Shown: in pieces, positions 6,490 through 12,987 of the stretch | How positions within the stretch are numbered: position 1 is the stretch's first letter | How the letters are laid out: the number at the start of each line of letters is the position of its first letter | Origin: Hydrogenovibrio sp. UBA654 | Lineage (GTDB): Bacteria > Pseudomonadota > Gammaproteobacteria > Thiomicrospirales > Thiomicrospiraceae | Length of the DNA: 12,987 nt | Reading direction: 5' to 3' | Assembly (NCBI GenBank): GCA_002299585.1 | Contig: DBOE01000063.1 | Coordinates: 1-12,987, forward strand | Program-made: the position numbers and the translations under genes | The notes under the pieces: model-generated | The model's database searches: none | What the model saw: the letters and a program-made list of their open reading frames with translations, nothing else | What the model was told of the DNA's origin: nothing

Positions 6490-8052
6490 ATGAGTGCTTT
6501 ACTTGATGCGTTAAAAAAAGCAGCAGATGAAAAAAAAGGCATAAAAAATAGTAGCACAATAACTGATGAAGTCTTGGGGTTAAAAGAAGTAACAAATGAT
6601 ATAGCAACTTCTGAAAATTTTGTAAAAAAACAAAATGTTGATGAAAATAAAAGTGAAGAGCTAGACCAAGTAGAGTCAGACCAAGTAATAGCTAGATTTT
6701 TTCAAAACCAAAAAAACTTCGAGTTAGAGACAAAAACACCTGATGATCATTTTCTCGAACAAGAGCAATTAAAAGATATAAAAGCGATAGAGCAGATTAA
6801 CAGTGATGTAGGAATAGTAAACCAGCTCTTTGAAGATGAAAATGCTGTTGAAGATGAAAAATGGTTAAATATTATTAAAGATGATTCATCCGAAAAAAAA
6901 GAAAGTCATAGTGAACTGAGTCTAAAAGATGAAGATTCAGAATGGAGTTTATCACAAATACCTGGCTATCAACAATATGATAGCAATGAACAAAAGAAAA
7001 AAGAAACTAAAGAAATATTAGGGGTTCTTTCTTCTCAAAAGAAAAAACAAAATGGGAAAAAAATTAAAATTATTGCTTATACTGGATTAAGCATATTATT
7101 TTTATTTGGGATTAGCATTTATTCAATATATTATTATCAATTAATGTCTCAGGATATTGAGAATGATTTAACAAAGTATCAACTTAATGAAATAGCAACT
7201 ATTGAAAGTGCCAATGTTTTAGACTCTAGTGCTAAAGTTATAGTTAATGCGGCTAGTAATAAGCAGAAAGTTCAAGAGAATAGTTTATATAAAAATGTAG
7301 ACAAAAGTGTTATTAGTGATACAACTATTAAGGAATCAACTCCGATAGAACAAAAAAACATTCCAATAAAATTAGTGAGTAAAAAAATAATACCTACGAA
7401 AAAAACAAATAAAATATATTTAAACCCTCCTGCGAGAAATAGAAAAGTTTTTATCAAAAAAGAAGATCAAAATAGGAAAGACAAATTAGCTTTTTTAGCT
7501 TATAAAAAAGGTGACTATAAAAAGGCTGAGAACATCTATAACGAATCTTTAATTGAAAACCCTAGCAATATATTTGCCTTGTCTGGGCTGGGATCTATAG
7601 CTATTAAAAGAGGGGAGTTTTTAACAGCTAGTAAGTTCTATAAAAATATATTAAATATAGAGCCTAGTAATAAAAAAGTTAATCGAGCATTATTATCATT
7701 AAAGTCACTTGTTGATAGTAAACCTGAGCTTAAAGAAGAAATAGAAGAGCTAATTTATAAAAACCCAACTGATCCAGCACTTAAATTTTCTTTAGGTAAT
7801 TATTATGCAAAAAGATCTGATTGGGCAGCTGCCCAAAAACAATATTTTGCAGCATCCTCTATGAGCTTAGATAACCAAATATATGCCCTTAATTTAGCGA
7901 TCAGTCTGGATAAATTAGCAAGGTACGAAAAAGCACTGTCTTTCTATAAAAAAGCGATTAGTTTAGCTAAAATTCAAGGTTCATCTTTTGATACTAACTC
8001 GGTTAAAAAAAGAATTATTGCTCTTAGTGATTTTAATAAAGGGACTAATTAA
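6490..8052 (+). CDS. Membrane-anchored TPR protein in the MshN position
   Basis: The 520-residue protein has three parts. Residues 1-190 are very acidic and charged, predicted cytoplasmic and largely disordered, starting with a short amphipathic helix (MSALLDALKKAADEKK). One membrane span lies at about 192-215 (IIAYTGLSILFLFGISIYSI). The periplasmic part has a Lys-rich linker (about 245-330) and then several TPR-like repeats (about 332-394 and 429-495), for example AFLAYKKGDYKKAENIYNESLIENP and YEKALSFYKKAISLA. TPR proteins of this topology sit between the secretin and assembly ATPase genes in MSHA loci (MshN) and may help assemble the secretin; the exact role here is inferred. The gene starts 1 base after the mshL stop, with AGGA (6478-6481) inside mshL. 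The N-terminal cytoplasmic extension is longer than I would expect for MshN, so I do not assign the symbol. Confidence 0.75.
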   Translation: MSALLDALKKAADEKKGIKNSSTITDEVLGLKEVTNDIATSENFVKKQNVDENKSEELDQVESDQVIARFFQNQKNFELETKTPDDHFLEQEQLKDIKAIEQINSDVGIVNQLFEDENAVEDEKWLNIIKDDSSEKKESHSELSLKDEDSEWSLSQIPGYQQYDSNEQKKKETKEILGVLSSQKKKQNGKKIKIIAYTGLSILFLFGISIYSIYYYQLMSQDIENDLTKYQLNEIATIESANVLDSSAKVIVNAASNKQKVQENSLYKNVDKSVISDTTIKESTPIEQKNIPIKLVSKKIIPTKKTNKIYLNPPARNRKVFIKKEDQNRKDKLAFLAYKKGDYKKAENIYNESLIENPSNIFALSGLGSIAIKRGEFLTASKFYKNILNIEPSNKKVNRALLSLKSLVDSKPELKEEIEELIYKNPTDPALKFSLGNYYAKRSDWAAAQKQYFAASSMSLDNQIYALNLAISLDKLARYEKALSFYKKAISLAKIQGSSFDTNSVKKRIIALSDFNKGTN

Positions 8053-9737
8053 TGTTTAAACCTATGAGGCTGGGAGAAAAACTTATTGAAAAAGGATATG
8101 TTTCTCCTGATCAATTAAGAATAGCTCTAGTAGAGCAAAAAAAAACGAATAAAAAAATAGGAGAAACTCTAGTTTCTCTAGGTTTTTTAGATAAAGATAA
8201 AGCAAGAGAATTCGTTGGAGATGCCGTTGGTGTATCTTCAATGTCTTTAGTTGGCATTTTGCCTGATCCCTCAGCTTTAGCATTAATCTCAGAGTCTTTT
8301 GCTATTGATAATCTTGTTATGCCCATAAGTTTGGTAAATAATGAACTTAGACTTGCAATGGCAACTCCTGATAATGTTCTTCTTTTAGATAAAATCAAAA
8401 GACATATGGTAGAAGGGGTTAAGTTTATCCCCGTATTGGCAAGTGTAAATGAAATAACCAATGCAATTGACCATGTTTATGGTTATGAATTATCTGTAAA
8501 TGGAGTTGTTACAGAGCTTGAAACAGGTAATGTTGAAAAATATTCTATTACTGATGGTGATGGCTATTCACAACCTATGGTGCGTTTAGTCGATGCCATT
8601 TTAACCGACTCGGTTAAAAGAGGAGCTTCAGACATCCATTTTGAGCCAGAAGAAAATTATATAAGAATAAGGTATAGAATAGATGGGGTACTACAACAAA
8701 TTAAATTATTGCATAAATCTTTATGGTCAGCATTTGTTGTTCGTTTAAAAGTTATTGCAAGTTTAGATTTAACAGATCAAAGAAAGCCTCAAGATGGAAG
8801 GATGAATTTAATTATTCAAGGCAGAAAAATAGACTTTCGAGTTTCTTCTCTACCAGGCTCGCATGGAGAGAATTTTGTATTAAGGGTTTTAGACAGGGAA
8901 AAAGGCATAGTATCTTTAGATAAATTAGGTTTGGATGCTTCTAGTTATGAAGAATTGAAAATAATGATGTCTAGACCTACTGGCATATTATTAGTGACAG
9001 GTCCAACAGGTTCTGGGAAAACAACAACTCTTTATTCTATGCTAAATGAATTAAATGAAGTCGGTGTAAACATCATGACTCTTGAAGATCCTATTGAATA
9101 CCCGATGGATATGATTAGACAAACAGCGGTTAATGAAGAAATAGGGATGACTTTTGCTGCTGGAATTAGAGCTTTATTAAGGCAAGATCCAGATATCATT
9201 TTAATTGGTGAAATTCGTGATGGAGAAACTGCAGAAATGGCTATACGCTCAGCTATGACCGGTCACCAAGTGTTTTCTACTTTACACACAAACTCAGCTA
9301 TTGGGGCAATTCCTCGTTTGCTTGATATAGGTGTATCTAGATCAATTATGTCAGGTAATATTATTGGTATAATGGGGCAAAGGCTTACTAGAAGATTGTG
9401 TAAAAAATGTAAAAAATCATATATTCCTGAAGAGTTTGAACAAAATATTATTGGTTTTAAAAAGGAGGAGTCTTCTCCAATTTTGTACAAAGCTGTGGGT
9501 TGTTCAATATGTGATAACAGTGGTTACAAGGGTAGGTTAGCGGTATTAGAAACTTTAAGATTTACTAAAGAAATAGACCAATTATTGCTTGATGGAGCTA
9601 GCCAGAATCAGATTTTAGAAGAGGCTCTTTCCAATGGGTTTTCCACCATGTTACAAAGTGCTTTGAGGTGGGTTAGAGCAGGAGAGACAACTCTTGATGA
9701 AATTAGCCGAGTTGTTGATTTAACGGAGTTAGTTTAA
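8052..9737 (+). CDS. mshE: GspE/MshE-type pilus assembly ATPase with N-terminal MshEN domain
   Basis: This hexameric cytoplasmic ATPase powers pilin or pseudopilin polymerisation. The N-terminal MshEN domain has a nearly perfect 24-residue cyclic-di-GMP motif at residues 6-29 (RLG..LI..G.V....L...L..Q). A five-residue spacer and a second, weaker copy at 35-58 (KIG..LV..GFL) follow. The catalytic part has GASDIHFEP (191-199) and arginine-finger region RIRYRIDG (205-212), then Walker A GPTGSGKT (317-324), the Asp box TLEDPIEY (343-350), Walker B IILIGEIRD (382-390) with Glu387, and the His box STLHTNS (409-415). Two CxxC pairs (Cys450/453 and Cys484/487) form the zinc site typical of GspE/PilB, absent from retraction ATPases. 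The length of 561 is normal. The start overlaps the preceding stop (TAATG), implying coupled translation. The product is an extension ATPase; no retraction ATPase is seen. Confidence 0.92.
   Translation: MFKPMRLGEKLIEKGYVSPDQLRIALVEQKKTNKKIGETLVSLGFLDKDKAREFVGDAVGVSSMSLVGILPDPSALALISESFAIDNLVMPISLVNNELRLAMATPDNVLLLDKIKRHMVEGVKFIPVLASVNEITNAIDHVYGYELSVNGVVTELETGNVEKYSITDGDGYSQPMVRLVDAILTDSVKRGASDIHFEPEENYIRIRYRIDGVLQQIKLLHKSLWSAFVVRLKVIASLDLTDQRKPQDGRMNLIIQGRKIDFRVSSLPGSHGENFVLRVLDREKGIVSLDKLGLDASSYEELKIMMSRPTGILLVTGPTGSGKTTTLYSMLNELNEVGVNIMTLEDPIEYPMDMIRQTAVNEEIGMTFAAGIRALLRQDPDIILIGEIRDGETAEMAIRSAMTGHQVFSTLHTNSAIGAIPRLLDIGVSRSIMSGNIIGIMGQRLTRRLCKKCKKSYIPEEFEQNIIGFKKEESSPILYKAVGCSICDNSGYKGRLAVLETLRFTKEIDQLLLDGASQNQILEEALSNGFSTMLQSALRWVRAGETTLDEISRVVDLTELV
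8161..8188 (+). other. Terminator-like hairpin plus T6 inside mshE
   Basis: GAGAAAC (8161-8167) and GTTTCTC (8172-8178) form a perfect 7-bp stem with loop TCTA. Four bases later a run of six T (8183-8188) follows. This has the layout of a weak intrinsic terminator, but it lies within codons for the second MshEN motif. It may reduce transcription of downstream genes relative to upstream ones, or may be coincidental. Confidence 0.25.
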
Positions 9738-10942
9738 TGAAATCATATAAATATTCTGGCATTAACCGCTTTGGAAAACGGGTAACAGGTGAAGTTCAAG
9801 CAAACAATAGTCTCGACTTTGAAACAAGAATTAATTCGCAAAAAATAACTATTTTAAATTATAAAGAAAATACTAAATCATCCTTTGCATTTTTAAATAG
9901 AAAAATAATAAAAAAAAGAGATATTATTACCATTACTTCTCAATTACGTCAGCTTCTAGGAGCTGGCGTATCATTGATGGATATATTAAAAGATTTGCGT
10001 GAAACCTATGAAGATAATTCTATTCGGGAGATGCTGGCATCAATTCATGAAGATATGAGAGGAGGGAGTAGTCTTTCTGAAGCTTTATCTACTTATGAAA
10101 ATGAGTTTGGTTCGGTGTATATTTCGTTAATTTCTGTTGGTGAAAAAACAGGACAATTAGAAAAAATTCTAAAAAAACTGGAGGATATGATTAAATGGGA
10201 AGAAGAATTAGCATCTAAAGCCAAAAAGGTGATGATATATCCTTCAATTGTAGCATTTGTAGTTATGGGTGTTATTTTGATGATGATGGTTTTTGTTGTA
10301 CCTGAGCTTGTTGTTTTTGTGGAAGAAATGGGTGGAGAACTTGGTTTTACCACTATTGCTTTAATAGCTACTTCGCGGTTTGTTGGAGAAAATATAATAT
10401 TAATTTTAATATCACCTTTTATGCTTGCTATTGGTTTGAAATTTCTTTTAGTAAATTCTACAAAATTCAGGGCAAAATTTGATTATTTCATTTTAAAGAT
10501 TAAAATAATAGGACCTGTTTTATATAATTTAAAAACCGCTAGGCTAGCAAGTTCATTGTCTATTCTGTACACATCAGGCATAGGTTTTACAGATAGTTTA
10601 AGAATGTCTAGCAAGGTTTTAGATAATAAATATTTAGAACAAAATATAACTGAATCAGTTAAGTTGATTGAGGAAGGCGGGAAAATATACGAGTCTTTTC
10701 AAACCGCTAATGTTTTTCCTGCAATGGCTATTAGAATGGTTAAGGTAGGAGAAATAAGTGGTAACATGGATGAATCTTTAGCTAATATTAGTGAATATTA
10801 TGATGCTGAAGCAAAAGAGATGATAGAAAAAATAGAACCTGCCATAGAGCCTCTTTTGACTATTATAATGGCAGTGGTGGTCGGATGGGTGATGTTGGCG
10901 GTACTTGGTCCAGTTTATGACACAATATCACAGGTTCAGTAA
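9737..10942 (+). CDS. mshG: GspF/PilC/MshG-type inner-membrane platform protein
   Basis: This polytopic protein is the inner-membrane platform on which the assembly ATPase acts. The 401-residue length is standard. The short N-terminus (YKYSGINRFGKRVTGEV) matches the GspF/PilC opening. Two homologous T2SSF cytoplasmic domains follow: the first at about 64-187 (ITSQLRQLLGAGVSLMDIL...SVGEKTGQLEKIL) and the second at about 267-390 (TARLASSLSILYTSGIGFTDSL...VKVGEISGNMDESL). Predicted membrane spans lie at about 168-190, 218-240 and 372-392. The Gly-Glu pair with adjacent Ser/Gly (VGEKTG, VGEISG) is the family hallmark. The start overlaps the mshE stop by one base (TAATG), and the stop overlaps the next gene in the same way. 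Confidence 0.92.
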   Translation: MKSYKYSGINRFGKRVTGEVQANNSLDFETRINSQKITILNYKENTKSSFAFLNRKIIKKRDIITITSQLRQLLGAGVSLMDILKDLRETYEDNSIREMLASIHEDMRGGSSLSEALSTYENEFGSVYISLISVGEKTGQLEKILKKLEDMIKWEEELASKAKKVMIYPSIVAFVVMGVILMMMVFVVPELVVFVEEMGGELGFTTIALIATSRFVGENIILILISPFMLAIGLKFLLVNSTKFRAKFDYFILKIKIIGPVLYNLKTARLASSLSILYTSGIGFTDSLRMSSKVLDNKYLEQNITESVKLIEEGGKIYESFQTANVFPAMAIRMVKVGEISGNMDESLANISEYYDAEAKEMIEKIEPAIEPLLTIIMAVVVGWVMLAVLGPVYDTISQVQ

Positions 10943-12519
10943 TGGATAAAATATTTTATTTAACAGACGAATATATTAATTTTATAGATTTAAAACCATT
11001 ATTAGCTGGCAAGCAATTAACTGTAGATAAAATTCCCTGGGGAGATAAAGATCTTTTTGAATCCTCGCTACAAAATGTTGATGAAAAGGATACTTTTGCA
11101 GTTATTTTTGATTTTGTAGATGAAAGTGTTGACTTTGAATGGACACCTAAGTTAATGGCATGGGAAAAGTTGGTTTATAAAAAACAGATAATAAATAATT
11201 TTTCTGCTAAAGGCATTAATTTTATTAGTTTAGTTTGGCTAGAGCAGTTTAAAAAAAATATTGATGGGGCTTCTCAACAGTTATTGCTTCGCTCATTAAT
11301 CCCTCATAATCAAGCATTAAAATCTTTTTTTTCAGTACTAGAAGAAGCACAATTAACCGTTGTTGCCATATATTCCTATCCTTTTTTATTAGAAAAATAT
11401 TTTTTACATGAAATAACCTCTAGCATTGGTTTAAATAAAAATAAAGTCAAGGAACCTTTTTTATTAATTGTGCAAGAAACTAAATATAAGTTTAGGCAAT
11501 TATTTTTTTATAAAGGTAGGCTAAGAATTAGCCGATTTATAGATATTGATACGAAAATAAAGCATGCAAAAATAATTAATGCTAACTTGGTAGAAGAATC
11601 TTCAGCAGTTGTTAAGTTTATTTATAATCAAAAAATACTACCTTTTAATTCTGAAATAGGTTTTATTTATATAGGAACTAGTGGTTCAAGAAATGATGAT
11701 ATTATTAGTCAAATTCAAGAAAAGACGAGTTTTTCTAATAAAGATCACCAAGAATCTTTTTATCTTTCTAGAGATTTATATAAACTTAGGCAGTCTAATA
11801 AGGTTGAAAGTACGTTATTTAGCACGGTAAGTTTTTTGGCAGAATTTATCCAAAATAAAAAAATAACTACCTTTTATAGCAATGATTATATAAAAAAAAT
11901 AAACGTATTGAAAAAGGTTAGGTTATTGTTAATTGTTGTAACAGTTATTATTATGTTATTCGGTTCTTTTTACCTTTTAAGTTTAGGTGAAAAAAATATA
12001 ATTTTAGAGAAAAAAGTTACCGAAATGGATAAGAAAATATCTCTATACCAAAAACATAAAAATATTTTACAAAAAACTATTTCCCTTAAATATGATGCAG
12101 AAGACATTGAAGCATCGGTAGCTTTTTCAGAGTCTGTTCTAGACTCTAAAACAGAGAAATTATTATATGCTAGTTTTAAAACTTTATCTAATGTTTTATC
12201 TAGGCACGAGCATATTATGGTATCTAAATTAGATTGGGAAAAAGATAAACACTTTGATAGTAAAAAAATAAATATTATGATTGAGGGATGGGTGTTCCCA
12301 TTTGATGGAGCATTTGAAAAACCTGTTGAGTGGGTAGATTTATTAATTAAAGACCTTAGCGAGCAGTATAACATTGATAAAGTAGAGCTAATTAAGGAGC
12401 CTTTAGATAGAGAATTAGAACAATCACTTTCTATTTCAGCAGGGGAAGTTGAAAGAGTAAATGGGTTACCTTTTTCTTTTAGGTTAATTACAGGAAGTGA
12501 CTATGTTAGACCTGAATAA
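10942..12519 (+). CDS. PilM/MshI-PilN/MshJ-like (GspL-like) inner-membrane assembly protein
   Basis: I do not recognise this 525-residue protein by a close named family, but its layout is informative. Residues 1-315 are soluble and predicted cytoplasmic. They occupy the place of the actin-like PilM/MshI or GspL cytoplasmic domain, although I see no clear nucleotide-binding motif. A membrane span lies at about 325-347 (VRLLLIVVTVIIMLFGSFYLL). A charged helix that may be a coiled coil follows (350-380), then a periplasmic alpha/beta domain (about 400-515: LLYASFKTLSNVLSRH, INIMIEGWVFPFDGAF, WVDLLIKDLSEQY) resembling the PilN/GspL ferredoxin-like fold. Together this suggests PilM and PilN functions in one chain, as in GspL, linking the ATPase to the periplasmic PilO-like protein encoded next. 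The start overlaps the mshG stop (TAATG). The assignment rests on topology and neighbours. Confidence 0.65.
   Translation: MDKIFYLTDEYINFIDLKPLLAGKQLTVDKIPWGDKDLFESSLQNVDEKDTFAVIFDFVDESVDFEWTPKLMAWEKLVYKKQIINNFSAKGINFISLVWLEQFKKNIDGASQQLLLRSLIPHNQALKSFFSVLEEAQLTVVAIYSYPFLLEKYFLHEITSSIGLNKNKVKEPFLLIVQETKYKFRQLFFYKGRLRISRFIDIDTKIKHAKIINANLVEESSAVVKFIYNQKILPFNSEIGFIYIGTSGSRNDDIISQIQEKTSFSNKDHQESFYLSRDLYKLRQSNKVESTLFSTVSFLAEFIQNKKITTFYSNDYIKKINVLKKVRLLLIVVTVIIMLFGSFYLLSLGEKNIILEKKVTEMDKKISLYQKHKNILQKTISLKYDAEDIEASVAFSESVLDSKTEKLLYASFKTLSNVLSRHEHIMVSKLDWEKDKHFDSKKINIMIEGWVFPFDGAFEKPVEWVDLLIKDLSEQYNIDKVELIKEPLDRELEQSLSISAGEVERVNGLPFSFRLITGSDYVRPE
12492..12497 (+). promoter_or_regulatory. Ribosome binding site for the PilO-like gene
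   Basis: AGGAAG at 12492-12497 lies 5 bases before the ATG at 12503. It is inside the end of the preceding gene and fixes the start of the last, truncated gene, which overlaps its neighbour by 17 bases in another frame. Confidence 0.6.
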
Positions 12520-12987
12520 CCCTCACTTAAAAAGGGAACTCAAAGCCCCTTTTTTATTTTTTATTATTATTTTTATTATTATTGTAATGGTTGGATATTT
12601 TTTTAATTCAGCCCAGAAGGAATTAAATGAAAAAATTTCTGTAAAAGATCGCTCTCTTATGGTTATCATCAATCAAGTTAAATTTTTGAGGCATCAAAAA
12701 GATTTGTTTTTAAAATATGGCTCTAAATATAAAGATTTTTTAGAAGCAGGTCTGGTTAGCGAATTGGATAGGGTTAAGTGGACAGATGGTTTATTAGAAA
12801 TCCAGAAAAAACTGGCTCTTTATGGTTTTAAGCTTCAATTTGAAGCTGAAAATAAGTTAACTAAAAAAGATATTAAATATTTAAAAATTTTTAAAAATAT
12901 ATTTTATTATTCACGCTTAAATTTTTCAGCTGGAGTATATACAGATCTTGATGTTTTAGATATATTATCAATGATAGATATAAAAAT
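12503..12987 (+). CDS. PilO/GspM-like bitopic inner-membrane protein (partial, 3' end missing)
   Basis: An open frame from ATG 12503 runs off the window edge without a stop (161 complete codons). The product has a short basic cytoplasmic tail (MLDLNNPHLKRELKAP), one strongly hydrophobic span at about residues 17-34 (FLFFIIIFIIIVMVGYFF), a charged helical segment that could form a coiled coil (about 36-75), and a periplasmic region with WTDGLLEIQKKLALYGFKLQFEAE. This topology and its place after the PilM/PilN-like gene match PilO or GspM, the partner of PilN/GspL in the inner-membrane alignment complex. It overlaps the preceding gene by 17 bases, so translation is probably coupled. Low primary-sequence similarity is usual for this family, so the assignment is by architecture and position. 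Confidence 0.65.
   Translation, partial: MLDLNNPHLKRELKAPFLFFIIIFIIIVMVGYFFNSAQKELNEKISVKDRSLMVIINQVKFLRHQKDLFLKYGSKYKDFLEAGLVSELDRVKWTDGLLEIQKKLALYGFKLQFEAENKLTKKDIKYLKIFKNIFYYSRLNFSAGVYTDLDVLDILSMIDIK

Noticed and set aside
6513..6537. A7 and A8 runs at the start of the TPR gene as a phase-variable switch
   Set aside because: A and T runs of this length are common throughout the window (for example T8 at 3500-3507 and 3548-3555), and the frame is intact, so there is no specific support.
8111..8461. 116-codon open frame on the - strand within mshE
   Set aside because: It is antisense to conserved MshEN coding sequence and its translation resembles no protein family.
11970..12374. 134-codon open frame on the - strand
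   Set aside because: It lies entirely antisense to the well-supported PilM/PilN-like gene, has no recognisable domain, and looks like a composition artefact.
1..12987. CRISPR array, tRNA/rRNA genes, insertion sequences
   Set aside because: No regularly spaced direct repeats, tRNA-like cloverleaf, rRNA segment, or transposase motif was seen; the window is almost fully occupied by conserved + strand genes.

Overview
The window is a strongly AT-rich bacterial segment (roughly one third G+C by eye), densely packed on the + strand. The proteins look gammaproteobacterial: an IlvI/IlvH/IlvC branched-chain amino acid block is followed by a cluster resembling the MSHA type IV pilus / type II secretion assembly genes. 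The low G+C and this gene mix would fit a free-living or symbiotic sulfur-oxidising gammaproteobacterium (SUP05/Thioglobus-like), but that placement is a guess from composition and content, not a demonstrated assignment.

Left edge and block 1 (1-3442). A short open frame on the - strand at 1-52 may be the start of a divergent GNAT-type acetyltransferase. An intergenic region carries a good extended -10 promoter and a 7-bp inverted repeat. Then come ilvI (acetolactate synthase large subunit), ilvH (regulatory subunit) and ilvC (ketol-acid reductoisomerase), which carry out the first two common steps of isoleucine/valine synthesis. The ilvI reading frame is broken at a run of nine G (815-823). 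One extra G, or a -1 slip, restores a full 567-residue enzyme, so this is a sequencing indel, a fresh mutation, or a slippage/phase-variable site.

Block 2 (3489-12987, runs off the right edge). Seven tightly packed genes encode a trans-envelope pilus or pseudopilus assembly machine. In order they are: an ExeA/MshM-type AAA ATPase with one membrane span and a periplasmic NTF2-like domain; an MshL-type lipoprotein secretin; a membrane-anchored TPR protein in the MshN position; a GspE/MshE assembly ATPase with an N-terminal MshEN cyclic-di-GMP-binding domain; a GspF/MshG platform protein; a large protein that looks like PilM/MshI and PilN/MshJ (or GspL) in one chain; and the start of a PilO/GspM-like bitopic protein. 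Four successive junctions overlap by 1 or 17 bases and another has a 1-base gap, suggesting translational coupling. No pilin, pseudopilin, prepilin peptidase or retraction ATPase lies in the window; if the cluster is complete they should lie beyond 12987.

The most interesting points are the G9 frameshift in ilvI, the ExeA-type ATPase carrying an NTF2-like domain, the PilM-PilN-like fusion, and the half-degenerate cyclic-di-GMP site of the assembly ATPase. No RNA genes, CRISPR arrays, insertion sequences or convincing intrinsic terminators were seen.
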